Part shown: positions 46,376-56,195 of the stretch, one piece after another
Numbering within the stretch: the first letter of the stretch is position 1
How the letters are laid out: each line of letters starts with the position of its first letter
DNA from: Chitinophagaceae bacterium
GTDB lineage: Bacteria; Bacteroidota; Bacteroidia; Chitinophagales; UBA10324
Direction: 5' to 3'
Assembly (NCBI GenBank): GCA_016717285.1
Contig: JADKFU010000004.1
Coordinates: forward strand, 682,001 to 746,000
Length of the DNA: 64,000 nucleotides
The notes under the pieces: generated by a model
The model's database searches: none
Seen by the model: the letters and a program-made list of their open reading frames with translations, nothing else
Told to the model about the DNA's origin: nothing
Made by a program: the position numbers and the translations under genes

Positions 46376-47851
46376 ATGCAACGCGACTCTTTAACTTACA
46401 CTGAAGAAACACTCGATCCTTCAGATTGGTCGGCCAATAAAGCGCTGGGTGTTGAAATGGTAAACGATATGATGCAGTTTCTGCAAACAGTCCGCGACCG
46501 TGCAACCTGGCAACCACCTTCTGAACGGGCCAAACAACATTTTAATGCCGGCATTCCGTTCGATGGTATGGCACTTGAAAAGGTGTACGATGAATTCAAA
46601 CAATACATCCTTCCGTTTCCTACCGGGAATATTCACCCGCGTTTTTGGGGTTGGGTGATGGGAAATGGATCTTCTTCTGCAATGCTCGCCGACATGCTTG
46701 CATCTGGGATCAATCTTAATCAGGGTGGCGGAAATCAGATGGGTGGCCGGGTGGAGACGCAGGTGATCAACTGGTTCAAAAAACTTTTTGGATTTCCAGA
46801 TGCAGCAAGCGGGCTGGTGGTCAGCGGCGGATCGATGGCCAACCTCATTGGTATTACAGTAGCACGGTTTGTAAAGGCGGATTTTGATTTGAGAAAGGAA
46901 GGAGTTTATGGTTCGAAGAAAAGAATGCTGGTGTATGCATCTTCAGAAGTGCATAACTGTACAAATAAGGCAGTCGAGTTATTGGGATTGGGAAGTGATT
47001 CGCTTCGGTTGATTCCGGTGAATGATCAGTATGAAATGGATCTGGATGCGCTTGCTGTTCAAATTAAAAAAGATCGTGAGTCGGGAATGCAACCGTTTTG
47101 TATTGTTGGAAATGCTGTCACGGTTAATACGGGCGCAGTGGATGATCTGAATGCCATTGCTGACATCTGTGAAAAAGAAAATCTATGGTTTCATGTGGAT
47201 GGTGCCATTGGCGCGATGCTGGCGCTATCCGAAAAATATCATCATGTTATAAAAGGAATGGAGCGTGCTGATTCCATCGCATTCGATTTACACAAGTGGA
47301 TGTATATTCCGTATGAAGCCGGTTGCATATTGGTAAGAAAAGGAATGCAGCATTATCAGACCTTCTCCATGCATGCTGATTACCTGGCGCATGAAGATCG
47401 TGGTGTTGCTGCCGGCGACATCTGGTTCAGTGATTATGGAGTAGAGCTTTCACGCGGATTTAAAGCACTGAAGATCTGGATGAGCATGAAGGAACATGGC
47501 ATTAAAAAATTCGGCAGACTGGTGACGCAGAATGTGGAACAGGTGCAATACCTCAAAGCGTTGGTAGTGGCAAACAAAAAGCTGGAATTACTTGCGCCGG
47601 CGCCTATGAACATACTCTGCTTTCGCTATATCATTGCTTCAAAAAATGAGGAGCAGTTGAATGCGTTGAACAAAGAATTGCTGCTTCGATTGCATGAAAG
47701 TGGTGTTGCGGTTCCTTCTTATACAGTGTTGCATGGAAAATATGCACTGCGTGTGGCCAACACCAATCACAGAACACAAAGAGAAGATTTTGATGTGCTG
47801 ATCAATAAGGTGATTGAATTGGGAGATGATTTAGTAGAAGAAAAAAAATGA
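46376..47851 (+). CDS. PLP-dependent group II amino-acid decarboxylase family protein
   Basis: The 491-residue protein has the fold-type I decarboxylase layout. HPRFWGWVMGNGS lies near residue 87, and VVSGGSMANLIGI (149-160) binds the PLP phosphate. His193 in EVHNCTNKA stacks on PLP, Asp275 in WFHVDGAIGA pairs with the pyridine nitrogen, and Lys307 in FDLHKWMY forms the Schiff base. The family includes aromatic-L-amino-acid, tyrosine, glutamate and related decarboxylases; the substrate cannot be decided here, and some members are aldehyde synthases. It is cytoplasmic. The gene is followed by a repeat cluster and, on the same strand, a D-amino-acid oxidase. Confidence 0.88.
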   Translation: MQRDSLTYTEETLDPSDWSANKALGVEMVNDMMQFLQTVRDRATWQPPSERAKQHFNAGIPFDGMALEKVYDEFKQYILPFPTGNIHPRFWGWVMGNGSSSAMLADMLASGINLNQGGGNQMGGRVETQVINWFKKLFGFPDAASGLVVSGGSMANLIGITVARFVKADFDLRKEGVYGSKKRMLVYASSEVHNCTNKAVELLGLGSDSLRLIPVNDQYEMDLDALAVQIKKDRESGMQPFCIVGNAVTVNTGAVDDLNAIADICEKENLWFHVDGAIGAMLALSEKYHHVIKGMERADSIAFDLHKWMYIPYEAGCILVRKGMQHYQTFSMHADYLAHEDRGVAAGDIWFSDYGVELSRGFKALKIWMSMKEHGIKKFGRLVTQNVEQVQYLKALVVANKKLELLAPAPMNILCFRYIIASKNEEQLNALNKELLLRLHESGVAVPSYTVLHGKYALRVANTNHRTQREDFDVLINKVIELGDDLVEEKK

Positions 47852-47886
47852 AATGAATGTTTGATAATTTCTGAGCGGTCATCATG

Positions 47887-47983
47887 CCCTTCGAATGGCT
47901 CAGGGAGCATTGGCCGTTCCCTGCACTTGTCGAAGGTGTACCCTGAGCCTGTCGAAGGTGTACCCTGAGCCTGTCGAAGGGCA
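47887..47983. repeat. CCCTGAGCCTGTCGAAGGG-type repeat cluster
   Basis: Two direct copies of CCCTGAGCCTGTCGAAGG (47941 and 47963), a partial third (from 47926) and an inverted copy CCCTTCGAATGGCTCAGGG (47887-47905). The outer copies can pair into a long hairpin. This motif occurs as an interspersed repeat in many unrelated bacterial genomes. Confidence 0.75.
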
Positions 47984-48016
47984 AGTCGAAATATATTTTT
48001 AACAGATTTTCTTATC

Positions 48017-48964
48017 ATGAAAAAAAATATCACCATCGCGGGCTGCGGAGTGATCGGACTAACAACCGGCATTCGATTGTTGGAAGAAGGATACCGCGTA
48101 AAAATCATAACGCGTGATTTACCGCAACAAACTACTTCTAACAAAGCCGCTGCTTTCTGGTTTCCTTATCATGTGCGCGACAGTGAACAGATACTTGACT
48201 GGAGCATGTTTTCCTATAAAAAATTTGAAGCACTTGCCGAAGTGGAAAGCAGTGGTGTTCATATGGCACCCATTATTAAACTTGGAAATGAAGTAAATGA
48301 CATTGAACAGCGCATCAGGACAACATTGCGTGCAGAAAGATTTCGACCCTTGCGGAAAGAAGAACTGCGTGGTGGCTTTGACAGTGGCTGGTACATTCAG
48401 GTTCCATTGATTGAAACACCGCTGTATCTGCCTTATTTATTGGATGCATTCATTTCGGGTGGCGGAAAAATTATGCAGCACTCCATTACATCACTCAATG
48501 AATTGATGGATAACGCAACCATTGTTATCAATTGCACGGGCCTGGCATCCCGTGAATTGGCAAATGATGAACAGCTAATTCCTGTCCGCGGACAAATCGC
48601 ATTATTGAAAACAGAAAACCTGCACCGGATTATACTGGAAGATTTTTCACCAACCTACATTGTGTACCGTGACGATGGTTGTATCTGTGGCGGAACTTAT
48701 GAAATGAATTGTGCGGAAGAAGTTACTGAACCGGCAATGCTTCAAAAAGTTCTTGAACGCTGCATGGCCCTCGAACCGCACTTGCAATCAGCCACACTCA
48801 TAGATAGCTGGGCCGGTTTGCGTCCTTTTCGTGCAGATATGCGTGTGGAAATTGAAAAGGATAAATCACTCATTCACAATTACGGACATGGCGGATCAGG
48901 ATTTACTGTTTCGTGGGGATGCGCGGAGGAAGTAGTAAAGCTGCTTGAAAGGATGCAGAGATAA
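48017..48964 (+). CDS. D-amino-acid oxidase
   Basis: This flavoenzyme oxidises D-amino acids to 2-oxo acids, ammonia and hydrogen peroxide. The 315-residue protein has the FAD-binding motif ITIAGCGVIGLTTGIRLLEE at residue 5, AAFWFPYH in place of the usual PPxxxP-like loop, the IPVRGQIALL segment, and the C-terminal signature LIHNYGHGGSGFTVSWGCA, which fits the PROSITE DAO pattern exactly. The active-site Arg is probably in SWAGLRPFRADM and the substrate-binding Tyr in PTYIVYRD. No C-terminal peroxisome-like tag is expected or seen. It ends 6 bases from the convergent sucA stop. Confidence 0.9.
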   Translation: MKKNITIAGCGVIGLTTGIRLLEEGYRVKIITRDLPQQTTSNKAAAFWFPYHVRDSEQILDWSMFSYKKFEALAEVESSGVHMAPIIKLGNEVNDIEQRIRTTLRAERFRPLRKEELRGGFDSGWYIQVPLIETPLYLPYLLDAFISGGGKIMQHSITSLNELMDNATIVINCTGLASRELANDEQLIPVRGQIALLKTENLHRIILEDFSPTYIVYRDDGCICGGTYEMNCAEEVTEPAMLQKVLERCMALEPHLQSATLIDSWAGLRPFRADMRVEIEKDKSLIHNYGHGGSGFTVSWGCAEEVVKLLERMQR

Positions 48965-48970
48965 ATAACA

Positions 48971-51805
48971 TTATCCCTTTTCAAACGCCTTATCAATAAT
49001 TTCCAACTGCTCCTTTGCATGCAATTTCGAAAAGCCGGTGGCGGGTGATGCGCTTGCTTTTCGCGTGATGCCGAACAACTCTGTATTCTTCCAGTTCATT
49101 TTCAGAAATGCATAAGCGCCCATATTGTAAGGTTCTTCCTGCACCCAGATGAAACGGGCCGGTTTATATTTTGCAGTAATAGCATCTAATTGTTTTTGAG
49201 GTAGCGGCGCCAGTTGTTCAATGCGCACAATAGCAATATCATCGCGCTTTTCTTTTTCCTGTCTTTCCAGCAAATCGTAATAAATTTTTCCGGAGCATAG
49301 CAATACACGGCGCACTTTGCCTGCATCGGTAATTGTTGCATCGTCTATCAATTCACGAAATCCGCCTTTCGTCATTTCACTCCAGTCACTCACACATTTC
49401 GGATGGCGCAGCAAACTCTTCGGACTCATTACAATCAACGGCTTGCGGAATGGCCGGTACAACTGCCGGCGCAACGCATGAAAGAAATTAGCAGGTGTTG
49501 AAATATTTACCACCGCCATGTTGTATTCTGCCGATTGCTGCAGAAATCTTTCCAGCCGTGCGCTCGAGTGTTCCGGTCCCTGCCCTTCATAACCATGTGG
49601 CAGCAACATCGTGAGCCCGCTCATGCGTTGCCATTTGCTTTCGGAAGCAATAATGAACTGATCAATAATCGTTTGCGCGCCATTGCTGAAATCACCGAAT
49701 TGTGCTTCCCAGATGGTAAGCGTTTGCGGATTCGCCAATGCATAACCGAATTCAAAACCCAACACTGCAAATTCAGAAAGCAGCGAATTATAGATCATGA
49801 ATTTTCCCTGCTTTTCATTCAATTCACTTAACCGGTTGTAACCTTTGTTATTTGTTTCATCATAAATTATTGCATGACGATGTGAAAACGTGCCACGGAT
49901 GGTATCTTGTCCGCTGAGCCGTACATCATGACCTTCGAGCAATAAAGAAGCGTACGCCATCAGCTCTCCCCAGGCCCAGTCAATTTTATGATCCTTGTCA
50001 AAAAAATCTTTGCCCCGTTGTAAAATTTGTTCAATCTTTTTCAACGGATCAAATCCTTCCGGAATATGTGTGATCTTTTTTGCAATCAACGAAAGTGTTT
50101 CTGCTGTTACAGCAGTTTCAGGTGAAGCATCAAAATCTTCCGGCTTCGATTTGCGCAGTTTTTTCCAGGCCAATTCCGGTTCCTGGTAAGTATACGGCAA
50201 TGGGTTTTGCTTCACAAAATCCAAACGATCCTGCAGTTGCTTCCAGAAACTCTTGTCCATTTCCTTCGCCATCTCAGCATCAATATCACCACGGTCCATC
50301 AGTATTTTTGTATACACTTCCCGCGGATTCTGATGTTTTGAAATAGCCTCATACATTTTTGGTTGCGTGAATTTTGGATCATCACCTTCATTGTGTCCAT
50401 ACCGGCGGTAGCACACCATGTCAACAAAAATATCTTTGTTGAAGCGTTGCCGGTATTCAACGGCCAGCTCTACGGCAAACACCACTGCTTCCGGATCATC
50501 GCCATTCACATGCATCACCGGCGCCATTACCGTTGCCGCATAACTGGTGCAATAGTTTGAAGTGCGCGCATCATCGAAGTCGGTAGTGAATCCAATCTGG
50601 TTGTTGATCACGAAGTGTACGGATCCGCCCGTAGAATAGCCATTCAGTAACGACATCTGCAAACATTCATACACCACCCCTTGTCCTGCCACTGCGGCAT
50701 CACCATGAATGATTACCGGCATGATAGAATCATATTCTCCGCCATACAGCGTATCCGCTTTGGCACGCGTAAATCCGCTCACCACCGGATTTACCGCTTC
50801 GAGGTGGGATGGATTCGGAGAAAGTTTTAAATAAATTTTCTTTCCCGCGGTGGTGTCGACTTCGGAAGAATAACCGAGATGATATTTCACATCACCGTCG
50901 CCCATCGTAGTGTCGGGATTTACATTGCCTTCAAATTCATTAAAAATATTTTCATACGTTTTTCCCATGATGTTGGCCAGCACATTCAGTCTTCCGCGAT
51001 GTGCCATTCCCATCGTGATTTCATGCACTCCTGAAGCAGCCGCTTTATTGATGATGGCATCCAATGCCGCAATAGTTGTTTCACCACCTTCCAGTGAAAA
51101 CCGTTTCTGGCCTACATATTTTGTACCCAGAAATTTTTCAAACACCACGGCATCATTCAGTTTCTCCAGGATTCTTTTTTTCTGATCGGGTGAAAAACGC
51201 AGGTTGGCATAGCCGCTTTCAAATCTTTCTTTCAGCCACTTGAGTTCATCCGGTTCAACGAGGTAAGTGTATTCGATGCCGATGGAGCGGCAGTAAATTT
51301 TCTGCAATTGATCAAGTATCTTTTGCAAGGTGGTTTTACCAAGCCCGATAAATTCTCCGGCAAAATATTCCTGTTGCAGGTCAGCATCAGACAATCCGAA
51401 AAAATGAAGTTCAAGGTTGGCGTGGCGGTCTTTCCGTTTGCGGATCGGATTGGTATTGCTGATCAAATGTGCTTTTTCACGGTAGGCATTGATGAGCTGG
51501 TACACACCGAACTCACGGGCCATATCTGTGGCGGCACTTGCTGATGGTGACGCGGCAGGAACAGGAATTTCTTTTTGCGCTGAAGAAAGAGTTTCAGCGG
51601 CAGTCTTGCTTTCCAACGGTTGCGCTGTCAACACTTCTGCAACAGCAGTATTTCCATTCGAAGAAAAATTGCTTACGGCGAAGTCAAATCCTTCGAAAAA
51701 TTTTTTCCATTCCACCTCAACAGTGGAGGGATCTTTTTTGAAATCCTCGTAAAGCGATTCAATATATGCCGGCTCGGCATTGGAAATGTAGGAGAAGTTG
51801 TTCAT
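48971..51805 (-). CDS. sucA: 2-oxoglutarate dehydrogenase E1 component
   Basis: This thiamine-diphosphate enzyme decarboxylates 2-oxoglutarate in the TCA cycle as part of the OGDH complex. The start is fixed at 51805 (944 residues, MNNFSYISNAEPAYIESLYE): the promoter box at 51822-51829 rules out the 17 extra upstream codons. An N-terminal E2-interaction helix, a low-complexity linker (about 75-105), LELHFFGLSD, MAHRGRLNVL, IHGDAAVAGQGVVYECLQMS, the ThDP motif HVNGDDPEAVVFA and YRRYGHNEGDDP are present; the C-terminal half has the pyrimidine-binding domain (LLPHGYEGQGPEHSSARLER). No sucB is adjacent. Convergent with the D-amino-acid oxidase gene. Confidence 0.96.
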   Translation of the reverse strand: MNNFSYISNAEPAYIESLYEDFKKDPSTVEVEWKKFFEGFDFAVSNFSSNGNTAVAEVLTAQPLESKTAAETLSSAQKEIPVPAASPSASAATDMAREFGVYQLINAYREKAHLISNTNPIRKRKDRHANLELHFFGLSDADLQQEYFAGEFIGLGKTTLQKILDQLQKIYCRSIGIEYTYLVEPDELKWLKERFESGYANLRFSPDQKKRILEKLNDAVVFEKFLGTKYVGQKRFSLEGGETTIAALDAIINKAAASGVHEITMGMAHRGRLNVLANIMGKTYENIFNEFEGNVNPDTTMGDGDVKYHLGYSSEVDTTAGKKIYLKLSPNPSHLEAVNPVVSGFTRAKADTLYGGEYDSIMPVIIHGDAAVAGQGVVYECLQMSLLNGYSTGGSVHFVINNQIGFTTDFDDARTSNYCTSYAATVMAPVMHVNGDDPEAVVFAVELAVEYRQRFNKDIFVDMVCYRRYGHNEGDDPKFTQPKMYEAISKHQNPREVYTKILMDRGDIDAEMAKEMDKSFWKQLQDRLDFVKQNPLPYTYQEPELAWKKLRKSKPEDFDASPETAVTAETLSLIAKKITHIPEGFDPLKKIEQILQRGKDFFDKDHKIDWAWGELMAYASLLLEGHDVRLSGQDTIRGTFSHRHAIIYDETNNKGYNRLSELNEKQGKFMIYNSLLSEFAVLGFEFGYALANPQTLTIWEAQFGDFSNGAQTIIDQFIIASESKWQRMSGLTMLLPHGYEGQGPEHSSARLERFLQQSAEYNMAVVNISTPANFFHALRRQLYRPFRKPLIVMSPKSLLRHPKCVSDWSEMTKGGFRELIDDATITDAGKVRRVLLCSGKIYYDLLERQEKEKRDDIAIVRIEQLAPLPQKQLDAITAKYKPARFIWVQEEPYNMGAYAFLKMNWKNTELFGITRKASASPATGFSKLHAKEQLEIIDKAFEKG

Positions 51806-51821
51806 AGTTGTAAAAGGGTAG

Positions 51822-51829
51822 CAAAAGTA
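51822..51829 (-). promoter_or_regulatory. -10 type box of sucA
   Basis: Minus strand TACTTTTG, a full TAnnTTTG match, 16 bases before the ATG at 51805. The predicted transcript start lies near 51815, so the leader is about 10 bases. Confidence 0.6.
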
Positions 51830-52031
51830 CCTGTTTCGCCGAAGAATACCTTGCATGACAGATTGAATTTCACAAGGTGATTTTAAAAGTAAAAGATCCT
51901 GTGCGGTGGTTTCAAATTACCATTGTTCCCTACAGCTAAATTATCTTTTCAAACTATTTTTCATCAATTGCCGGTTGCTTTAGCAATGCCTGATTCCTTA
52001 ATGGACAAATTAATCAGTAACTTTCCGAATC

Positions 52032-52847
52032 ATGTGCAGATGGCTGGCATACACCGGAGCTCCGATACTGATGGGTGATCTGATCATCAAGCCCAAAGAC
52101 AATCTCATCCATCAGAGTTTGCATGCACGGGCACCACGTACTCCCACCAACGGCGATGGCTTTGGCATGGGCTGGTACGACAAGCAACCTTTTCCCGGAC
52201 TCTTCCGCAGCATTCGTCCTGCCTGGAACGATACCAACCTGCTTGATCTGGCAGCGCACATTGAATCGCCGTTGTTCATGGCGCATGTGCGTGCTACGTC
52301 ACTCGCCACTATTCAGGAAACCAACTGTCATCCTTTCCGCTATAAGCAATGGTTGTTTTTGCACAATGGTCAGATTGCGGAATTTGGGAAGATCCGGCAG
52401 GCTTTGATGGCAATGGTGGGTGAAAAATATTTTGAAAACATTTTAGGCACTACTGATTCGGAGCTGATGTTTCACCTCGCGCTCACTTACGGATTGGAGA
52501 CAGATACTGTGGGTGCCATTTCAAAAATGGTGCGGGTGGTGGAGTCCACTGCCAAAAAACAGGGCGTGGAAGAAGCCGTGTGGATGACGCTCGGTATTTC
52601 CGACGGTAAAACACTCTGGGGATTCCGTTATGGAAGCAATGGGAAAGGACCCACCTTGTACATAAGCCCCAGCGTGGAAGAACTCAAACAGTTGAATCCG
52701 GCCATAGAAAGAAAACTCGGCGACTTCGCTTCCTGTCTCGTCTCCGAACCCATTGGCAACTACCAGGAAGAATGGGATCTCCTTCCCGAAAATTCACAGG
52801 TAGTCATCAGCAACGGGGAAATTAAATCAAGTGCATTTGAGCATTGA
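52032..52847 (+). CDS. Class II glutamine amidotransferase-like protein
   Basis: The 271-residue protein begins MCRWLAYTG: after Met removal Cys2 would be the N-terminal nucleophile of an Ntn-type glutaminase. HARAPRTPTNGDGFGMGWYD, MAHVRATSLATIQETNCHPF (substrate Arg and Asn) and FLHNGQIAEFGKIRQAL are the class II GATase motifs, and TTDSELMFHLAL follows. The domain stands alone, as in EgtC and YafJ-type proteins; EgtC hydrolyses gamma-glutamyl hercynylcysteine sulfoxide in ergothioneine synthesis, but no other egt gene is near, so that role is not claimed. Box TAACTTTC (52018-52025; 7 of 8 bases) is a weak promoter candidate. Confidence 0.85.
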   Translation: MCRWLAYTGAPILMGDLIIKPKDNLIHQSLHARAPRTPTNGDGFGMGWYDKQPFPGLFRSIRPAWNDTNLLDLAAHIESPLFMAHVRATSLATIQETNCHPFRYKQWLFLHNGQIAEFGKIRQALMAMVGEKYFENILGTTDSELMFHLALTYGLETDTVGAISKMVRVVESTAKKQGVEEAVWMTLGISDGKTLWGFRYGSNGKGPTLYISPSVEELKQLNPAIERKLGDFASCLVSEPIGNYQEEWDLLPENSQVVISNGEIKSSAFEH

Positions 52848-52949
52848 TTAAATGATGGCGTTCAATCCGATTGAAAGTCCTTACGGCTTATCGCCCCAAC
52901 CCTATCTCAAACCATGACATTCATCAGTATTTCACACTACGCTCCGGAT

Positions 52950-52957
52950 TAATTTTG
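52950..52957 (+). promoter_or_regulatory. -10 type box of the FG-GAP protein gene
   Basis: TAATTTTG is a full TAnnTTTG match 23 bases before the ATG at 52981; TTTC lies 16 bases further up as a weak -33 candidate. Confidence 0.5.
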
Positions 52958-52980
52958 TTGCAGTATTTAAAGTAAAAATC

Positions 52981-54954
52981 ATGACAACAATCCATACTGC
53001 TTTTTTGAAAAGCATGGTATTGCTACTTGTTGTCATGCTGTGTGGTTTCAGGTTGAATGCACAAACGATCAGTTCCTTTTCCCCAACGTCAGGTTCTGTG
53101 GGCACCACCGTTACCATCACGGGCACAGGATTCAATACCACTACTACCAGCAACATTGTATTCTTCGGCGCAACGATGGCAAGTGTATCGGCTGCAACAG
53201 CCACGTCGCTTACGGTAACTGTTCCATACGGTGTCAACTATCAGTATATCACGGTTACAAATCTCAGCACCAACCTCACCGCGTATTCCGCGAAACCGTT
53301 TAATGTGACTACACTGTGCAGCACGGCCTCCACGTTTGCGGCGGCGGTAGTAGTACAAGGTGGTTCACAGAATGTCGAAATCTGCGACATGGATCTTGAC
53401 GGAAAGCCCGACCTGATCATTCCTGATTATTTCAACAATGTACTAGCGGTCACCAGGAACACCAGCACGCCCGGCACCATTTCGTTTGCTGCGAAGGTTA
53501 CTTTTCCGTGGGCTTCGGGCGGACAACCTAATGAAGTTTCCATCGGTGATTTTGATGGCGACGGCAAACCGGATGTTGCATTGGGAGGCAATGGCGGCGG
53601 CACTTTTGTTTCTGTCTATCGCAACACCAGCACGCCCGGCGCAATCTCTTTTGCCACACGGGTTGATTTCACCGCATCATCCGGACAGGGAAACGGAAAC
53701 AAAGTGATTGACATTGATGGTGATGGTAAACCGGATCTGCTTTCTGTGCATTGGTCCGGCAACTGTCTTTGGGTTTTAAGAAATACAAGTAGCGGTGTTG
53801 GAAATATTTCTTTTGCCGCCGGTGTAAGTTTTACCACTACTTCACAACCACATAAAATTGATGTGGGTGATTTGGATGGCGATGGAAAACCTGATGTGGT
53901 GATTACGGCTTTCACCAGCAATACGATGTCGGTGTTCAGGAATACCAGTTCGCCCGGAGCGATTTCTTTTGCAACACGTCAGGATTTTGCGCCGGGCACC
54001 GTTCCGTATTTCGTGCACATCGGCGACCTTGATGGTGATGGCAAGGCAGATATTGCAGTGGTAAACCGTGATGTTGCCACACTGGCCGTTTATCGCAATA
54101 CGTCATTGCCCGGAACAATTTCATTCGCCACCAAACAGGATTTCGCTACCATGGCCGGCACCATGACGCACTATGGTGTTGCCTTTGGTGACCTCGACGG
54201 AGATGGCAAGCCGGATATCGCGGTTGGAAATTATACACTGAATAAAACCAGTGTATTTAAAAACACAAGTGCGTCAGGCGCTATCTCCTTTGCCACCAGG
54301 GTTGACCTATCCGCCGGCATTTCCTACGATTTGGGCATTGATGATTTTGATGGTGACGGGCGTCCTGATATTGCCGTTACCAACAGTGGCAGCACGGTTT
54401 CTATTCTCATGAATACGTGCCTCACACTGCCGATTGAACTTTTTTCATTTACGGCAAAGCAGCAATCCAAAGAAGTATTGTTAGCATGGAGCACGGCCTC
54501 TGAAGTCAACAACGATTATTTTTCTCTGGAAAGAAGCAGCAATGCCATTGACTTCGAAAGCATCGGTGACGTAAACGGCGCGGGCACTTCAAAAGAGATC
54601 CTGAATTATTTCTTCACCGATGAACATCCTGGTGCAGGCATTAATTATTACCGGCTGAAACAAACTGATTATGATGGTCAGCATTCGTATTCAAACATTG
54701 AAGCAGTTGATTTCAGAACAGACCCGCTTGCGATCACTGCCTATCCCAATCCGTTCAATAATGAGCTTACGATCCAGGGCACAAAAACCGGTGGGCTGCT
54801 GATAGTATATGATGTAATGGGGAAAGAAGTGTATCGTCAGGAAACAATGGAGGGTGCTACCATAATTAATGCGGAGGATTTAAAGGCTGGAATTTATTTG
54901 CTCCATTATACGATGGGAAACAAACCGGAGGAGTTGCGCATGGTGAAATTTTAA
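52981..54954 (+). CDS. FG-GAP/VCBS repeat protein with IPT domain and T9SS sorting domain
   Basis: The 657-residue secreted protein has a signal peptide (about 1-28, ending RLNAQ). An IPT/TIG Ig-like domain follows (about 30-110: ISSFSPTSGSVGTTVTITG). Seven or so FG-GAP/VCBS blades make an integrin-like propeller at about 120-475, each with a calcium-binding DxDGDGKPD loop (DMDLDGKPD, DFDGDGKPD, DIDGDGKPD, DLDGDGKPD). A spacer domain common in Bacteroidota secreted proteins (LPIELFSFTAKQQSKEVLLA) precedes a T9SS type A domain (AYPNPFNNELTIQG to KPEELRMVKF). Probably a calcium-stabilised surface or adhesion protein. Confidence 0.87.
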   Translation: MTTIHTAFLKSMVLLLVVMLCGFRLNAQTISSFSPTSGSVGTTVTITGTGFNTTTTSNIVFFGATMASVSAATATSLTVTVPYGVNYQYITVTNLSTNLTAYSAKPFNVTTLCSTASTFAAAVVVQGGSQNVEICDMDLDGKPDLIIPDYFNNVLAVTRNTSTPGTISFAAKVTFPWASGGQPNEVSIGDFDGDGKPDVALGGNGGGTFVSVYRNTSTPGAISFATRVDFTASSGQGNGNKVIDIDGDGKPDLLSVHWSGNCLWVLRNTSSGVGNISFAAGVSFTTTSQPHKIDVGDLDGDGKPDVVITAFTSNTMSVFRNTSSPGAISFATRQDFAPGTVPYFVHIGDLDGDGKADIAVVNRDVATLAVYRNTSLPGTISFATKQDFATMAGTMTHYGVAFGDLDGDGKPDIAVGNYTLNKTSVFKNTSASGAISFATRVDLSAGISYDLGIDDFDGDGRPDIAVTNSGSTVSILMNTCLTLPIELFSFTAKQQSKEVLLAWSTASEVNNDYFSLERSSNAIDFESIGDVNGAGTSKEILNYFFTDEHPGAGINYYRLKQTDYDGQHSYSNIEAVDFRTDPLAITAYPNPFNNELTIQGTKTGGLLIVYDVMGKEVYRQETMEGATIINAEDLKAGIYLLHYTMGNKPEELRMVKF

Positions 54955-55130
54955 TCGCTTTCAAGCGCTCTTTTATCAGGAGCATCTGACATTTGGATAG
55001 AAGAGGCGCATGACACATTATTAAAATAACTGTTCAGGCTATCTTAACGATTAGCAAAATACAAAGACAGATCACCACGGTTTGTTTACTGATCACAGGA
55101 CTGAATTCACTACCAAAATGTTTAAAAAAG

Positions 55131-55205
55131 TGACGCTCGCAGCGTCGTAGCGTCGCAAAGGAAAGAAGGGCATTTAACTTTGCGTGTTTTGCTTCTTTGC
55201 GGGAA
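55131..55205. repeat. REP-like hairpin element in a 409 bp intergenic region
   Basis: The gap 54955-55363 has no gene. It contains a perfect hairpin GACGCT-CGC-AGCGTC (55132-55146) followed by CGCAAAG (55154-55160), AAGAAG, then CTTTGCG (55179-55185) and CTTCTTTGCG (55192-55201), which can pair in two registers. The CTTTGCGTGTTTTGC word matches the end of the tandem array near 37.8 kb. The remaining bases are AT-rich and show nothing else. Confidence 0.6.
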
Positions 55206-55363
55206 AAACCAAATGGAGGAAATGTAGTGGACAAGATGGAAGCGAAGTCCATGGCTGAGAAGAAATAAAATTAACTTTGGAAATAGTGAAGTCATTCAAA
55301 TTAAAAAAATGCTTTCTCAGCAAAACGTCCGGGTTGAGTAGCATAACCGGAATTGTTACGTGT

Positions 55364-56017
55364 TCAAATCTTCCTGCTATTGAAATCCACTGTAGTATTT
55401 GAATGCGGAAAAGGTTTATCCGGAACCGGCACATTTAAAAACCGACACAACGGCTCCCAACCCTGCCTGGCATCAAACACCAGTATTTTTTCTTTCGGAA
55501 TGGAAGCAAGCACATTGCGGTTCCATTCATGAAATGCTGCAATGGTTTTTTCTTTGTTATCAAAACCGGCAGGGAAAAGGGTTTTCATAAATTTACCCGC
55601 GAACTTAAATACACGCAGTTGTCCGCGAAGCTTTGGTGAGAAAGGCATTCTCACCATCATGCCGAGGATGCGTCCGAAAGAAGGACGGGTTGCTCTGATG
55701 ATGGTGTCACCGAAACTTTTATACCAGCTTTCCGGATCACGCGTGGTGTGAATCATTTTTGCGTCAGGATATTTCTGAAGCAACTCCTTGTGATAAATAA
55801 AAGCAGGAATGTCTACTGCTGCCTGATAACCGGTAAACAGTGTATCCCAATCCACAGGTTTCCCTGCCCTTGCATCTTCCCAGTAATAAATATCATCAGG
55901 TTGCTCCATCAGGTTTTCCATGTGATAGCATTTTGAAAAACCGAGTTCTTCGAGTGCCAGTTTCAGAGAATGTGTTCCGGTGCGCCCAAGGCCGGTACCG
56001 ATAATTTTTAGTGACAT
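55364..56017 (-). CDS. Sulfotransferase-family P-loop protein
   Basis: The start is placed at 56017 (217 residues), giving MSLKIIGTGLGRTGTHSLKL, where the P-loop-like GLGRTGTHS binds the 5'-phosphosulfate of PAPS; the open frame further upstream covers repeat DNA. MIHTTRDPESWYKSFGD holds the 3'-phosphate-binding Arg and Ser, and the C-terminal LVFDARQGWEPLCRFLNVPVP is the usual ending. It fits the Sulfotransfer_4 type family (PF17784), whose substrates are mostly unknown. No PAPS synthesis genes are nearby. Confidence 0.82.
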   Translation of the reverse strand: MSLKIIGTGLGRTGTHSLKLALEELGFSKCYHMENLMEQPDDIYYWEDARAGKPVDWDTLFTGYQAAVDIPAFIYHKELLQKYPDAKMIHTTRDPESWYKSFGDTIIRATRPSFGRILGMMVRMPFSPKLRGQLRVFKFAGKFMKTLFPAGFDNKEKTIAAFHEWNRNVLASIPKEKILVFDARQGWEPLCRFLNVPVPDKPFPHSNTTVDFNSRKI

Positions 56018-56101
56018 GTTGCGTACGTAGAATGTTTTTACAAGGTAATAATTTAAGATGTGAAATTTATACGTTTTGATTGTTTGATGAGGTTGTTCTC
56101 C

Positions 56102-56144
56102 TGCTTCGCCGCAACCATTTAGCCATTTAACAATGCAACAATTC
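56102..56144 (+). repeat. Dispersed intergenic repeat, best copy 1
   Basis: TGCTTCGCCGCAACC, then ATTTAGCCATTTAACAATGC and AACAATT. It lies in the spacer between the sulfotransferase and YdeI-like genes. Confidence 0.7.
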
Positions 56145-56195
56145 CCCACCACTTGCACGACCCGATTGTATTGCTAAAATTTGCAGCAAAACAAG

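Noticed and set aside
52032..52847. Naming the amidotransferase egtC
   Set aside because: No egtB or egtD is in the window, and the EgtC and YafJ types cannot be separated by eye.
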